NCBI GenBank assembly: GCA_032718475.1
Contig: JAUCBJ010005462.1
Location: 1-30,574 of the forward strand
Direction of reading: 5' to 3'
Length of the DNA stretch: 30,574 nt
Origin: Nemertoderma westbladi
Taxonomy: Eukaryota; Xenacoelomorpha; Nemertodermatida; Nemertodermatidae
The position numbers and the translations under genes are program-made. The notes under the pieces were generated by a model that saw only the letters and a program-made list of their open reading frames with translations, had not been told where the DNA came from and did not search any database. This document shows positions 1 to 10,044 of the stretch, in pieces; the first letter of the stretch is position 1, and each line of letters begins with the position of its first letter.

Positions 1-49
1 AATTGGAGTAGGCAGCGACGCTCGCTAGCCTGAATATAAACTCCTTATA

Positions 50-382
50 ATGTGGATAAACTCATATATAGCAGACATGACGGAGTTGATGGAAGATGTT
101 CTTGGTATCGGGGAGCGATATACTCTACTTTTGCAAGCGTTTGTTGATAGCTTAATACGCGGCGACGTTAGTCCAACTGCTGCGGAGGACGATGGTCGTT
201 ATATCGAACCGCCAATGTCCCAAGAGCAGCTCACGCGTGAGTTGGACTATAGAAAATTCGCTGCTCGATATACGCGGCGTAATGGTATGTATATGGGCTT
301 CTTAACTACTGGTCATCCTATCGATTTACACAATACGGACTATGTCGACTATATATCCTGCCCAGCGGAGTCGGAACCATAA
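50..382 (+). CDS. Unrecognised 110-residue open frame, possibly part of a decayed element
   Basis: Open frame starting at an ATG and ending in TAA. The product is acidic in its first half (many D and E up to about residue 60) and has a mixed charged and aromatic C-terminal half. I recognise no family, signal peptide or membrane segment. The next 100 bases stay open in another frame (to the TGA at 484-486), so the reading frame may have shifted near position 350. Further short open frames follow to 1490, which suggests a broken coding element rather than a compact gene. It could equally be chance. No promoter or splice evidence supports it. Confidence 0.22.
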   Translation: MWINSYIADMTELMEDVLGIGERYTLLLQAFVDSLIRGDVSPTAAEDDGRYIEPPMSQEQLTRELDYRKFAARYTRRNGMYMGFLTTGHPIDLHNTDYVDYISCPAESEP

Positions 383-1490
383 ACGGAAATTCGAATGCGA
401 AAATTCTATTCGAAATCGACTCGAAAGAAAAGACACTTAAGAAACAAATGGACGCGGTAACTCCAAAGTATATTTGGAATTCTTGATAGAAGCATTGTAA
501 CAACAAATAAATGTCACCCGCGTTTACCCTACCAGACGTGCGTCTTTGGTATTATTACGATAAAAGCCCTAGACCCAAATAATAAACGGAAAGACATAAA
601 CATCCATGTAAACCGAAACTTGTTGACGTATCACCTATGCTCACTCGGCTCGAACGATCCTGGAGTAAACCTACGATCAGAGTCCCGGAATACTCGGTCA
701 AACCTCCTCATTCCTTAGTTGGACCTCAGACCTGCGATCCTGGTGGTGTCGCGGATCCTCGCGGACGGTATTCACTGTTCAAGATCTAGTGCTACCCTAA
801 CAATTAATCGGTAACACTCCGACAGTGATTTCTAGCTAGCCGCCCATCTTACCTAGCTGGATTATGACGCAGACACCTAATATCATTATCCAATCGTATG
901 GTCGTCCCGTTTAACGCGATACAACCCTTCATCAAGGTGAAGGAGAGCGTTGTACGAAACGAGTTAAACGCTATTCTATAAAGATCAAAAAGGAAACCTG
1001 CGTTTGTTCAGATAAACGTAAGTTATAACAGTAAGTCCAATCGATAAACGAATTGGCCTTATCTCAATTCGATTGGGAAATCCAGAATCTCTAAGAAGTT
1101 ATCGAACTTGGACGATCCTATTCTCTGCGAGAGTTTTTGGATGAACGTATCCAGCTACGAGCGGAGGAAAATCAGCTCGAGGAGAAGCATATCGAAACGG
1201 CAGATACCCCGACCACAATCCTACACCTTCTGATGCAATCATATTGCACCCTTCACCCAGGAGTTATGGCCCTCCTAGTAAAGTGGCTCCCCCCAAAGAG
1301 AAAAAGACTCTTGCTAGCCTCAAAAAACTGCGTAAACGCCGTCTGCGTAAGAAAGACTAACTGTTTAGAGTATCTTTATGTTTTAGAAACTGTGATTTTT
1401 ATATTTTATAGACTGAAAATCCCATTTTCTGGGAGCGGTGTAAAAGCTTTTACTGAATTGTCCGGTTATTTTTCCTTATTTTTCCCGTAA
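383..1490 (+). other. Series of short open frames, origin unknown
   Basis: No single gene can be supported. What is visible: an open frame to 486; a 23-codon frame from the ATG at 511 closed by two adjacent TAA codons, followed in the same frame by 67 open codons (586-786, stop TAG 787-789); a frame around 850-1030 rich in K and R; and two overlapping frames at 1030-1360. The one at 1145-1360 (71 codons) ends in a strongly basic tail with repeated RKR/KK clusters before TAA 1358-1360, the look of a nucleic-acid-binding C terminus. The pattern of same-frame stops fits a degenerate mobile element or old insertion, but no diagnostic motif (reverse transcriptase, integrase, capsid) is seen. Confidence 0.3.
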
Positions 1491-2667
1491 AGTACTCTGT
1501 AGTTGGTTTACCAGGCATAAAAAGGCCGTGTCCTTGCTGTACTGGTGTTTTAGCGGACATAAGAGCTATTTCTTCTGTATTTGTACTTTAGAGGACATAA
1601 TCCGTAATTCCGTGACGTAAAAGCACGATACTCTTGAAAACAGTGTCGCTACCATGACGACGGCTAGCAGCTGATATTGCCACGTCGACGTTTCTTTGTT
1701 TCTCTGTTCTCTCGTTGTTCAGGTTGACCAATCAGAGCGTTTGTTATCTCTGTGTTGGAGGTATATACAGAAACTCAGTAGTTCAGTGTTATTGTTTTTG
1801 TCCAGAGCCTAAGAACCGGCTTTGGCACCTCCGTGTTTTAGTTTTTAGTCTTACACTAGTAGGTTTAATTATAAAGGGCATATATCCTTTAACGCACCTA
1901 CCTGACTCATGGAATCACTGCATACTGATGACTGATGTCTGCATACTGCAGTACTGCATACACTGCATACTGTGTAACATTGTGCATACCTTTATATTGT
2001 TATACTGCTATTTACCGTCAGTTCTTCATAATATGGTTGATGAATAATTATATTTGGAATAACGATAAACAACCCCGAAACCCAATGTTCTTGATATACC
2101 GAAGGTAAGAGAGAAGGGTTACAGATAAACGATTGTGACTTATGTTAAAGTGGTTTGAAGTGAATCTAATGTTATTTGATAGACCCTACATGAGCCAGTC
2201 TGTGTTCCTTATATATGTGACTAAAATCAGTGAAGATCGGCAGATTAGTGTGCAGTATTGTGCAGCATTGTGTATGAGTGAGTCTGTTAAAGAAGCATTC
2301 CTAAAGAATGCGCCATATATGTGAATTATAATTAAGCCATATCGTTGTGAGTGGTTTAAGTCATAACTCTGTTTATATAGATAAAGCGCCACGTCCTAAA
2401 GGAACTGTTAATATTCCCGAAGGTGAATAATATTGTCAGAGATTATATAATACTGTCAGTCGAATAATACATTAGGCTTACATAGCAATAAAATTAAACC
2501 GTCGAACCCAATCTCCCGGGAATTTCCAGCGGGTGAATGGTCGCGCACGGATTGGTTTCGACTAGTGTAGTGAATCAAATACTTGTCATAGACTAAAAAC
2601 TGATTTAATATCTAGAAGACATCTTAATTTGGTGGGTTAAACTGCCAAAGGTCTGAAAGCGCGAACA
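1491..2667. other. Non-coding stretch, AT-rich, with short GCATAC-type repeats
   Basis: No convincing gene. Open frames here are rich in Cys, Leu and Tyr and look like translated non-coding DNA. A short degenerate repeat of ACTGCATACTG type occupies about 1915-1976. A CCAAT/TATA pair lies at 1728-1767 and an AATAAA-like signal near 2487. These would fit a solo long terminal repeat, but I could not find a second copy or firm TG...CA ends. Confidence 0.4.
1728..1790 (+). promoter_or_regulatory. Possible core promoter (CCAAT box plus TATA box)
   Basis: CCAAT at 1728-1732 is followed 34 bases later by TATATA at 1762-1767, then by a CAGTAGTTCAG stretch about 15-25 bases downstream where initiation would be expected. 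The order and spacing are those of a polymerase II promoter such as that in an LTR. No clear coding region follows, so this is a weak call. Confidence 0.22.
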
Positions 2668-3300
2668 AACTAGTGGTCCAGATAACACATATCCAGTTTC
2701 GTAAAATTTTATCGTGAAGTCTATGTCCAAATGAGTTATTTTCGTATAAAAACATCTGTTTTCAGCGGTTGTCATGGTAACTGCAAAATTAAACAATGAA
2801 ATTCGGACGCAGAATAACTCATATAGTGGGGGTAGGGGTTGGTCCCAAGACATAACACCTTCTCCTTAGGCTTCAAATTAACATTTTGTAAATTTTAACA
2901 TCTGTCTAGCCCAGTTGCCAAGGCAACTGGATTTTCTATTGAACCTCAGTCGGCTCTGCTATGGACCTTATAGTTGAGTTGAGAAACCCCAAGTATATAT
3001 GTATTATAGTTTTCCTACAAATAGAGTTATAAATATTGACTTGAAATACATAGACTTTTTTCTAAGTCCGTTGCCATGGAAACCAGATTTTTCCTGGATA
3101 TGAGACACAGCCCAAAAGATGCGCCTCGACGAGTAGTATATACATGCAAAATTTCAGGGTACTTTTAAAGGCTAGTTTTTTCTGGAGTCAAAAAAAAACT
3201 AATCTGCTCCATACAAGTAAAATAGCCCACTATGAATAGACAATCTCAGCTAAGGAAAATCTTTCTTAGCGAAAGTAGTTGATTTTCCTTAGCTTCGTGG
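2668..3300 (+). mobile_element. Helentron-like non-autonomous element, copy A (5'-truncated)
   Basis: Homologous to copies B and C downstream but holding only the last ~456-bp module and the right end. The right end is a hairpin: AGCTAAGGAAAATC (3248-3261) pairs with GATTTTCCTTAGCT (3281-3294) across a 19-base loop, and the element ends CTTCGTGG at 3300. The left boundary is where similarity starts, near 2668. It has no coding capacity. A 3' terminal hairpin with a subterminal inverted repeat and internal ~150-bp tandem modules resembles the HINE/Helentron and 'pearl'-type elements known from molluscs and other invertebrates. The class assignment is inference. Confidence 0.6.
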
Positions 3301-5925
3301 ATTCGCAATAACCAATATAGGGATTCGAGCTTACAACGATACAGACCGTTAGGGGCACAGGCGCTGTGGGATAGCCAGCAAGTACAATAGCATGGCTAGT
3401 AAAGTAAGTGCAAGTTATCAATGACCCCAACTCTGACCAGCACATATGTACGAGAAAGGCATTTCCTAAAGGAAATGCAACCACGAAGCTAAGGAAAATT
3501 AAACAAACGGCCACACTTTGGTTCGTTGCTTAGCCTCGTTTAGTAGCAATTCTCAATAATTAACTTCTATTCCCATGGAAACTAGAGTTCTCTGGAACTG
3601 TTGCTTTAACCTTTGAAAAAAATTCAGTCCAGATTGTGGTTCAGATAACACATATACTGAGTTTCAGAAAATATTGTAGTTTATGTCCAAATTACCGATT
3701 TTCTATCAAAATGCATCTGTTTGCAGTGGTTGTCATGGAAACTGAAAAATAGAACAATGTAATTCGGATGCAGAATAAGTCATATAGTGGGGGTAGGTGT
3801 TGGTCCCAAGTCATAATACTATTAACTTGTGCTTCAAATTATCATTTTATAAATTTTTACATCTGTTTAGCCTGGTTGCCATGGTATCAGGATTTTTTAA
3901 TTTACCTCAATCTGCTCGGCTATGGTTGAGGTGACGCCTTGGTGACGCCTTATAGTTGAGTTGAGAAACTCCAAGTTTATATATATTGCGGTTTTTCTAC
4001 AAATAGAGTTATGAATATAGACTGGAATGATATAGACTTTATTAATATACAGTTACCAAGGTAACTATATATTTCTGGAATGATTTGAGTTTCACTAAAA
4101 GTTCCAACTAGTGGTCCAGATAACACATTCCCAGTTTCGTAAAATTTTATCGCAAAGTCTATATCCAAATGAGTAATTTTTGTATAAAAACATATGTTTT
4201 CAGCGGTTGTCATGGTAACTGCAAAATTAAACAATGAAATTCGGACGCAGAATAAGTCATATAGTGGGGGTAGGGGTTGGTCCCAAGACATAACACCTTA
4301 ACCTTAGGCTTCAAATTAACATTTTATAAATTTTAACATCTGTTTAGCCCGGTTGCCAAGGTAACTGGATTTTCTATTCAACCTCAATCGGCTCTGCTAT
4401 GGACCTTATAGTTGAGTTGAGAAACCCCATGTTTATATCTATTATAGTTTTCCTAGAAATAGAGTTATAAATATTGACTTGAAATACATAGACTTTTTTC
4501 TAAGTCCGTTGCCATGGAAACCAGATTTTTCCTGGATATGAGACCCAGCCCACACGACGCGCCTTGATGAGTAGTATATACATGCAAAATTTCAGGGTAC
4601 TTTTAAAGGCTAGTTTTTTCACCGGTCAAAAAACACTAAATCTGCTCCATACAAGTAAAATAGCCCACTATGAATAGACCATCTCAGCTAAGGAAAATCT
4701 TTCTTAGCAAAAGTAGTTGATTTTCCTTAGCTTCGTGGACAATAGGATCGAAACGTAACTGGCTGGCCATCCAGTAGCTCCGACCAATCAGTGACGAGCT
4801 ACGACAAATCATCACCTAGACATGTTCTGATTTGAATTTGGGTATTTATGGCGATGTTTCGTCACGTTTGGCACCTTCTTGATATTTTACGAGAAAGGCA
4901 TTTCCTAAAGGAAATGCAACCACGAAGCTAAGGAAAATTAAACAAACGGCCACACTTTGGTTCGTTGCTTAGCCTCGTTTAGTAGCAATTGTCAATAATT
5001 AACTTCTATTCCAATGGAAACTAGAGTTCTCTGGAACTGTTGCTTTAACCTTTGAAAAAAATTCAGTACAGATTGTGGTTCAGATAACACATATACTGAG
5101 TTTCAGAAAATATTGTAGTTACCGATTTTCTATCAAAATGCATCTGTTTGCAGTGGTTGTCATGGAAACTGAAAAATAGAACAATGTAATTCGGATGCAG
5201 AATAAGTCATATAGTGGGGGTAGGGGTTAGTCCCAAGTCATAATACTATTAACTTGTGCTTCAAATTATCATTTTATAAATTTAAACATCTGTTTAGACT
5301 TGTTGCTATGGTAACTGGATTTTCTAATTAACCTCAAACGGCTTGGATATGGATCTTATAGATGAGTTGCAAAACCCCAAGTTTATATATATTACAGTTT
5401 TGCTACAAATAGAGTTATCAATATAGACTTGAATGATATAGAGTTCAATAAACTACAGTTACCATGGTAACTAAATTTCTGGAATAATTTAAGTTTCACT
5501 AAAAGTTCCAACTAGTGGTCCAGATAACACATACCCAGTTTTGTAAAATTTTATCGCGAAGTCTATGTCCAAATGAATAATTTTTGTATAAAAACATCTG
5601 TTTTCAGCGGTTGTCATGGTAACTGAAAAATGGAACAATGTAATTCGGATGCAGAATAAGTTATATAGTGGGGGTGGGGGTTGGTCCCAAGTCATAACAC
5701 CTTGCCCTTAGGCCTCAAATTAACATTTTATAAGTTTTAACATCTGTTTATCCCGGTTGCCAAGGTAACTGGATTTTCTATTTAACCTCAATTGGCTTTG
5801 CTATGGACCTTATAGTTGAGTTGAGAAACCCCAAGTTTATATCTATTATAGTTTTCCTACAAATAGAGTTATAAATATTGACTTGAAATACATAGACTTT
5901 TTTCTAAGTCCGTTGCCATGGAAAC
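2768..5925. repeat. Array of X-box-like palindromes at ~150-bp spacing
   Basis: Fourteen-base palindromes matching or nearly matching GTTNCCATGGNAAC start at 2768, 2914, 3070 (copy A); 3569, 3729, 3875, 4052, 4206, 4352, 4508 (copy B); 5008, 5156, 5302, 5458, 5610, 5756, 5912 (copy C). The site at 5458 is a perfect palindrome, GTTACCATGGTAAC. Gaps are mostly 146-160 bp. They mark the centre of diverged ~150-bp monomers, three of which make one ~456-bp higher-order module. The motif equals the consensus recognised by RFX-family winged-helix factors. Binding in vivo is not shown by sequence alone. Confidence 0.75.
3450..4738 (+). mobile_element. Helentron-like non-autonomous element, copy B (full length)
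   Basis: About 1.29 kb. The left end begins ACGAGAAAGG, followed by the palindrome GCATTTCCTAAAGGAAATGC, then CCACGAAGCTAAGGAAAAT at 3481-3499. The right end carries the inverse ATTTTCCTTAGCTTCGTGG, which is also the 3' arm of a terminal hairpin (4686-4738). The inverted repeats are therefore asymmetric: about 30 bases inside the left end but flush with the right end. The middle holds two related ~450-bp modules, each with three X-box-like palindromes. It is separated from copy A by about 150 bp of unrelated DNA. No open frame of its own is credible. Confidence 0.68.
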
Positions 5926-6142
5926 CAGATTTTTCCTGGATATTAGACCCGGCCCAAAAGATGCGCCTCATCGAGTAGTATATACATGCAAATTTTCAGG
6001 GTACTTTTAAAGGCTAGTTTTTTCCGGAATCAAAAAAAAACTAATCTGCCCCATACAAGTAAAATAGCCCACTATGAATAGACCATCTCAGCTAAGGAAA
6101 ATCTTTCTTAGCGAAAGTAGTTGATTTTCCTTAGCTTCGTGG
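4889..6142 (+). mobile_element. Helentron-like non-autonomous element, copy C (full length)
   Basis: About 1.25 kb, colinear with copy B: the same ACGAGAAAGG left end, the same 20-bp palindrome, CCACGAAGC from 4920, two internal modules and the terminal hairpin from about 6090 to the end at 6142. Compared with B it lacks a short stretch near 5115 and the duplicated GGTGACGCC insertion seen in B near 3930-3950. About 150 bp of DNA unrelated to the A-B spacer separates it from B. Right flanks of A, B and C begin ATTC, ACAA and ACCC, so the insertions are in different sites or the target was rearranged. Confidence 0.68.
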
Positions 6143-6817
6143 ACCCTCTTTCAGCTTCCGTTGTTTTCAACACTTTCGGCGGCACCTTTATACAGTTCCA
6201 GTTCCACTTAAACCTTCAAGGTTTATATATAACGTGTAATTTTAACGAAAAAATTGCCTTTTCATCTCCCGAATTGACTTTCATTGCGCGTTATAAATCT
6301 GAGTACGGATATACTGTAGGATTCCTCCATAACATGGATTTATTGCAATCTCGCAAAATAATTGGCTGAGTGTTTAATCGCGATTCTTTAGAATAATTAA
6401 TTTTTACAAATTGGGTTGCCTCCACACCTAAAAATATATTACTTTTAAAACCAAAATCTCCTGTTAATACCTCTGCCTTTCATTAATCCTCAGTGCCCCT
6501 TTGGATTGGGGTGGTGCAGATTAAGACGGATTGAAGACTAACTTACCCTCTTCTTTGATTTATTGACGGTTTTGTTAATTTTCTGAATTAAAGATTTTGT
6601 GTTAGAAACGTTCAATTGTAATTTATATCCCATTACTGAGCCTCGTGGTGCGCGAAGGCCCCACGAACGTGTTTACAAGGGGTAAAGATTTCCAAAATAA
6701 AGGGATATTTGCCAGTGTTGACGCGGGTGAAGTATTATTTAGAGTTAAACGCCCGTTCCACTACATTATTAAACGCATCCATAAACAGAAACAAATGAGT
6801 ATTGATTGTCCTTTCAG
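6143..6817 (+). other. Stretch before the first supported exon, with a candidate exon at 6606-6731
   Basis: Mostly AT-rich with no recognised gene. One open stretch could be an exon of the downstream host gene: an acceptor ends in TAG at 6603-6605, the frame is open from 6606, and a weak donor (GTATTA) at 6732 leaves phase 0, which would fit the phase-0 start of the exon at 6818 after an 86-bp intron. Its peptide contains VREGPTNVFTRG and FASVDAGE. The donor is poor, so I do not list it as a CDS. An open frame at 6121-6369 starts inside the upstream repeat element and is not supported. Confidence 0.3.
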
Positions 6818-6975
6818 AAACGTAAAGAGCTGAAACTGCATTACAACCAATTATTAAAAGACCTCGAGACTTTAAAAAAGAAACAAGATGAATTGTACAT
6901 CAATTTGTTGAAAAAAGATAGAATTCGGCGGGAATACAGACAGAAGCGTTTACTAAGACAGCAAGAAGAAGCTAG
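6818..6975 (+). CDS. Host gene exon a: coiled-coil segment of an unidentified protein
   Basis: Internal exon of 158 nt. A pyrimidine-rich acceptor (TGTCCTTTCAG) ends at 6817 and the exon reads from AAA CGT in phase 0. It closes with GCT AG before a GTTAGT donor at 6976, leaving phase 2. The 52 codons are open throughout and encode a highly charged amphipathic helix, roughly 50 residues rich in K, R, E, L and Q with heptad-like leucines (LKDLETLKKKQDELY), typical of a coiled coil. The phase matches the exon at 8370 exactly (AG+G gives Arg). The intron to that exon is 1394 bp and contains an antisense LINE fragment. I do not recognise the protein; upstream exons were not found with confidence. 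Confidence 0.6.
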
Positions 6976-7099
6976 GTTAGTTATCAGTTAATAATTGGCC
7001 TACGCACATGGAGGGATGGAATATTCACCATTCCATAACGTCATATCAATTTTACTCAAGCTATTGTGTAATATCACTGGTTAGAGCATAGGTATTATA

Positions 7100-8290
7100 T
7101 TACAACTACTAGGTCGAGCGAACTCGGACATTGGAAATGAGATCCTTCCAGGCTTCCCGATTCTCCATAGTTGTCGCAATTCCGTTTCTACCAAGTCCAT
7201 TATCTCTTTGAAGTTGGTCTATATTATATATATCACAGCCGGTTTCCCATGGCAACGCTTGTTGGTTGCTAGAAATGTAGATCTGGTATGACCTCATGTT
7301 TACTTCTCCAGCAGTGCGTCTTGAATCTTCTGTGTTCACGGAGGGTGGTTGATAAGGTGGTATTGTACCATAGAGCTCGGCGTTTGTCATGTGTTGTCTC
7401 CAGCTGATGTTTAGGGCTGCCCTTAGTAGTCTTGTGTAGCAACCATCAATTCGTTGTTCAAGTGATTTAGTCAGTGTCCAGGTCTCACCCCCGTATAAAA
7501 ATACACTTTCCACCGTGGCTCGAAAAAACTTAGTCTTCAGGTACCTGGAGAGATCTGATTTCCAGATGGTATCCATTTTAGATGGAGTTACACATACCAT
7601 TGCTTTCCTTGCTTCTATGTCTTTTTTGCTGCTCTCTATCCATGACCCAAGGTACTGGAAAATGTAAACCGTCCATAGTGGATTATTATCAATTGTGGTC
7701 AAGTTTTCATTAACATCAAAAGTCATGAATTCGGCAGCCCTGTCCACTTTATTTAGTAGAAGCTGTGCATCTGCTAGCGTATTAGATAGCAGGGCGATGT
7801 CATCCGCAAAGTCGGTGTCTGTGACTGTATGTAGTTGCAGGATATCTGCAACGTCACCGTTCTTGTTGTGTGAATTCAAGATCCTTTGTGGCCGTCCTCA
7901 TTGCGTAATCCAATACAATTATGAATAGCAATGGCGTCAATGTGTCACCTTGCAATACGCCAGCCAGGATTGAGGAGACTAAATGGAATCATTTTATTAT
8001 ATATTTTGGCAGCTTCCACAACCAGACAGATCCCACGATAGTTTGTTGGTATGCCGAGATCTCCTTTCTTGGGGAGAGGCTTTAGTTGACCTTTAGTCGA
8101 AATTGGTTGTGGCTTTTCCCCTTTTAACATCCGGTTGCAAACATTCAATAATGGTCTGTTTAGCACTCCTGTTTTCCATACCTCCGCTGGGATTTCATCT
8201 AATCCACTCGCTTTATAATTTGGAATTCTGGTGAATATTCATTCCTCTAGGCTGATTCCTTGTGGGCTTTTATTATATTCTGCTATAGAA
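7100..8290 (-). pseudogene. Decayed LINE reverse transcriptase fragment, antisense in intron a-b
   Basis: Read on the minus strand from 8290 down to 7109. In order: KASGLDEIPAEVWKTG (the usual N-terminal RT signature), a segment with PLPKKGDL and NYRGICL, then LAGVLQGDTLTPLLF (motif B), FADDIALLS (the catalytic motif C) and a C-terminal part with LYGGETWTLTKSLEQRIDG near the usual end of such proteins. About 100 residues, including catalytic motif A, are missing at about 7980, between the NYRG and LQGD segments, and the frame changes near 7870-7980. There is no endonuclease. It is a dead copy of a non-LTR element; the clade (RTE- or CR1-like) is uncertain. It sits wholly inside an intron, opposite to the host gene. 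Confidence 0.85.
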
Positions 8291-8369
8291 TCCGTAGACT
8301 GAGAGACCCTTGGATACTATGTAACACGTTTTTCAACCAATAGTCAAAATAAACTATTTCTAATTTTAG

Positions 8370-9113
8370 GAGCAACTCTGAAGCGGCAAAGAAATCATTT
8401 GAATTGAAATCGTCAAACAGGTTGAAATCATTGCCAGAAATAGTAACAGATATAGTCAAATTAAATTCAAGGAAAAATCAAGACATATTTAGGAGAACTA
8501 AGAAGAAGTCATCATTTCTAGAAGTTACAAAAATATTTCCGTCTAAAGAGAGTGACGCCTGTGAAACAAATGAAATATTATCCAATGTGGTGAACACAAA
8601 TCAGCACACCGAGGATGTCGACATGAATCTGCACCGATCCAAAACAAATACAAAACGTGACTCCGGCAACTCTGATAATAACACTGATGATAGTGGTGAT
8701 GGTACAGATAATGACACAGATGATAGTGGTGGTGGTACAGATAATGACACAGATGATGACAAACCCAAAATGGAGGATAAAGATGTTCAGTATCATTCAA
8801 GGAAACGTATTTTAATTAGTATAAATAAGGATAAGGGTGTGAAGACAACACTGAAACTCAATAAAAGCAATCCAAATTACCATAGAATCAACGCAAATAA
8901 AAAAACACACAATTGCAATGTTGTTACTTTTCCATCAATCGATATTTCTGCTCCAAATCGAGAAGGACTGATTGCGTTCGACTCTGGGTGCGCATACGAT
9001 GTGCCAGTGTTAAACTCCGAAGATATACTAAAGGAGGAGGACATTACACCTTATGTAGGGGATGATGTTGGTGAAGATTATACGAGTTGTCATATCAACG
9101 TTAAAACAAACAG
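8370..9113 (+). CDS. Host gene exon b: large exon with acidic Asp-rich repeat
   Basis: 744 nt, acceptor TAATTTTAG ending at 8369. One base completes the Arg codon begun in exon a, then 247 open codons, then AG before a strong GTCAGT donor at 9114 (phase 2). Residues about 106-130 of the exon form two copies of the 11-residue unit DDSGDGTDNDT plus a partial third, flanked by K/R/N/S-rich sequence (for example RRTKKKSSF near the start). This looks like a largely disordered, probably nuclear or cytoskeletal protein; no known domain is seen. If the donor is not used, the frame runs on to TAA at 9178-9180 and this would be the last exon. I favour splicing because exon c at 17427 is phase-compatible. 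Confidence 0.72.
8686..8760 (+). repeat. 33-bp in-frame coding repeat (acidic 11-residue unit)
   Basis: Two 33-bp units (8686-8718 and 8719-8751) plus nine bases of a third, in frame with exon b. Each encodes DDSG(D/G)GTDNDT. The second differs from the first by one base that changes Asp to Gly. Such short acidic repeats often vary in length between alleles. Confidence 0.85.
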
Positions 9114-9640
9114 GTCAGTACTATTAGGTTTTATAAGACCCAACGAGAATCTAAAAATGATTACTTTGATTGATTTGTAATTAATGTATCCAGGAATTTC
9201 TATGACTAAGAACTCAAATAGAAGGCTGATTGAAGTGGTGCACAGAAGCTTTTCGGAAGGATAGGAGCTGTGCTTATTCTTAGTGTTGAACTTGCCCTTG
9301 CTAAGGCTTTCTAAACAAAGAAATAATTCTATACATATCAATAATATTAGCAAATCTATCTAAGAATAAAAACAAATTATGTAGTGTTGAGCAAGTGAAA
9401 TGCCCTACTAATTCCTAACAGAAACACAAATATATATATAGTGCAATTCGAAGACCGACATAAAACGAAAGACCGATTCCGAATTTAAAAATATTTATAT
9501 TATATTTATTTATATATATATATTTATATTATATAAATAAGTCAATAAGTGAGTAATATTATTAGTATAAAATATTATATAATATTATTAGTAGTTATTG
9601 AATAAGTTAGTAATATAGCATTCTAAGGACCGATTGTGGG
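9114..9640. other. AT-rich intron start with TATATA tracts
   Basis: No gene. Runs of (TA)n and TATTTATA lie at about 9430-9445 and 9485-9600. A motif beginning GACCGA recurs at about 9452, 9471 and 9628. Either intronic (if the donor at 9114 is used) or 3' flanking sequence. Confidence 0.5.
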
Positions 9641-10044
9641 AATATGTGTCGGAGTTTAAAAAATAATGCGATATTTCCAGAGAGTTTTTTGGATACATGA
9701 AGGGAAGGGTTTTCCAGAATACATAGTTTGTCATCAATTAGGATGCCAAGCGTTTAATGGGTTTTTTATAAAATTTAATTTCAGGATTATTGGTTGGGTT
9801 GCTCTGGTGGGGAAGGGTGTTTGAGAAAATGACATACTCCGTTTTGTCGTAATTAAGATATAGTTTATTACAGGACAGCCAGTGGCCGACTTTAGTGAGT
9901 TCTGAGGAACGTTTCATCTATGAGACAATTTAGAGAGTCGGAGTGGTTGGCTAAACTGGTGTCATCTGCGATTAGTACGGAATATAGTTTGGTAGATGAG
10001 GGAAAATCATTGATGTAAATTAGAAAGAATAGGACGCCCAGGCC

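Noticed and set aside
1715-2047. 110-codon plus-strand frame rich in Cys, Tyr and Leu
   Set aside because: Composition follows the ACTGCATACTG-type simple repeat and AT-rich DNA, with no domain and no conserved start.
2605-5695. Three similar minus-strand open frames (2605-2853, 3977-4291, 5489-5695) encoding near-identical peptides beginning M(S/T)WDQP
   Set aside because: They fall on equivalent positions of the ~456-bp module in the three element copies and end at different points by drift. Repeated non-coding DNA explains the similarity; no start context, splice site or domain supports a gene.
6121-6369. 82-codon plus-strand frame after repeat copy C
   Set aside because: Its start lies within the terminal hairpin of the mobile element, and no splice site, domain or promoter supports the remainder. 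It could be a remnant exon but the evidence is insufficient.
8543-8800. Minus-strand His/Tyr/Cys-rich frames opposite exon b
   Set aside because: Antisense of the Asp-rich GAT/GAC repeat, which necessarily reads as I/H/Y/C-rich peptides.
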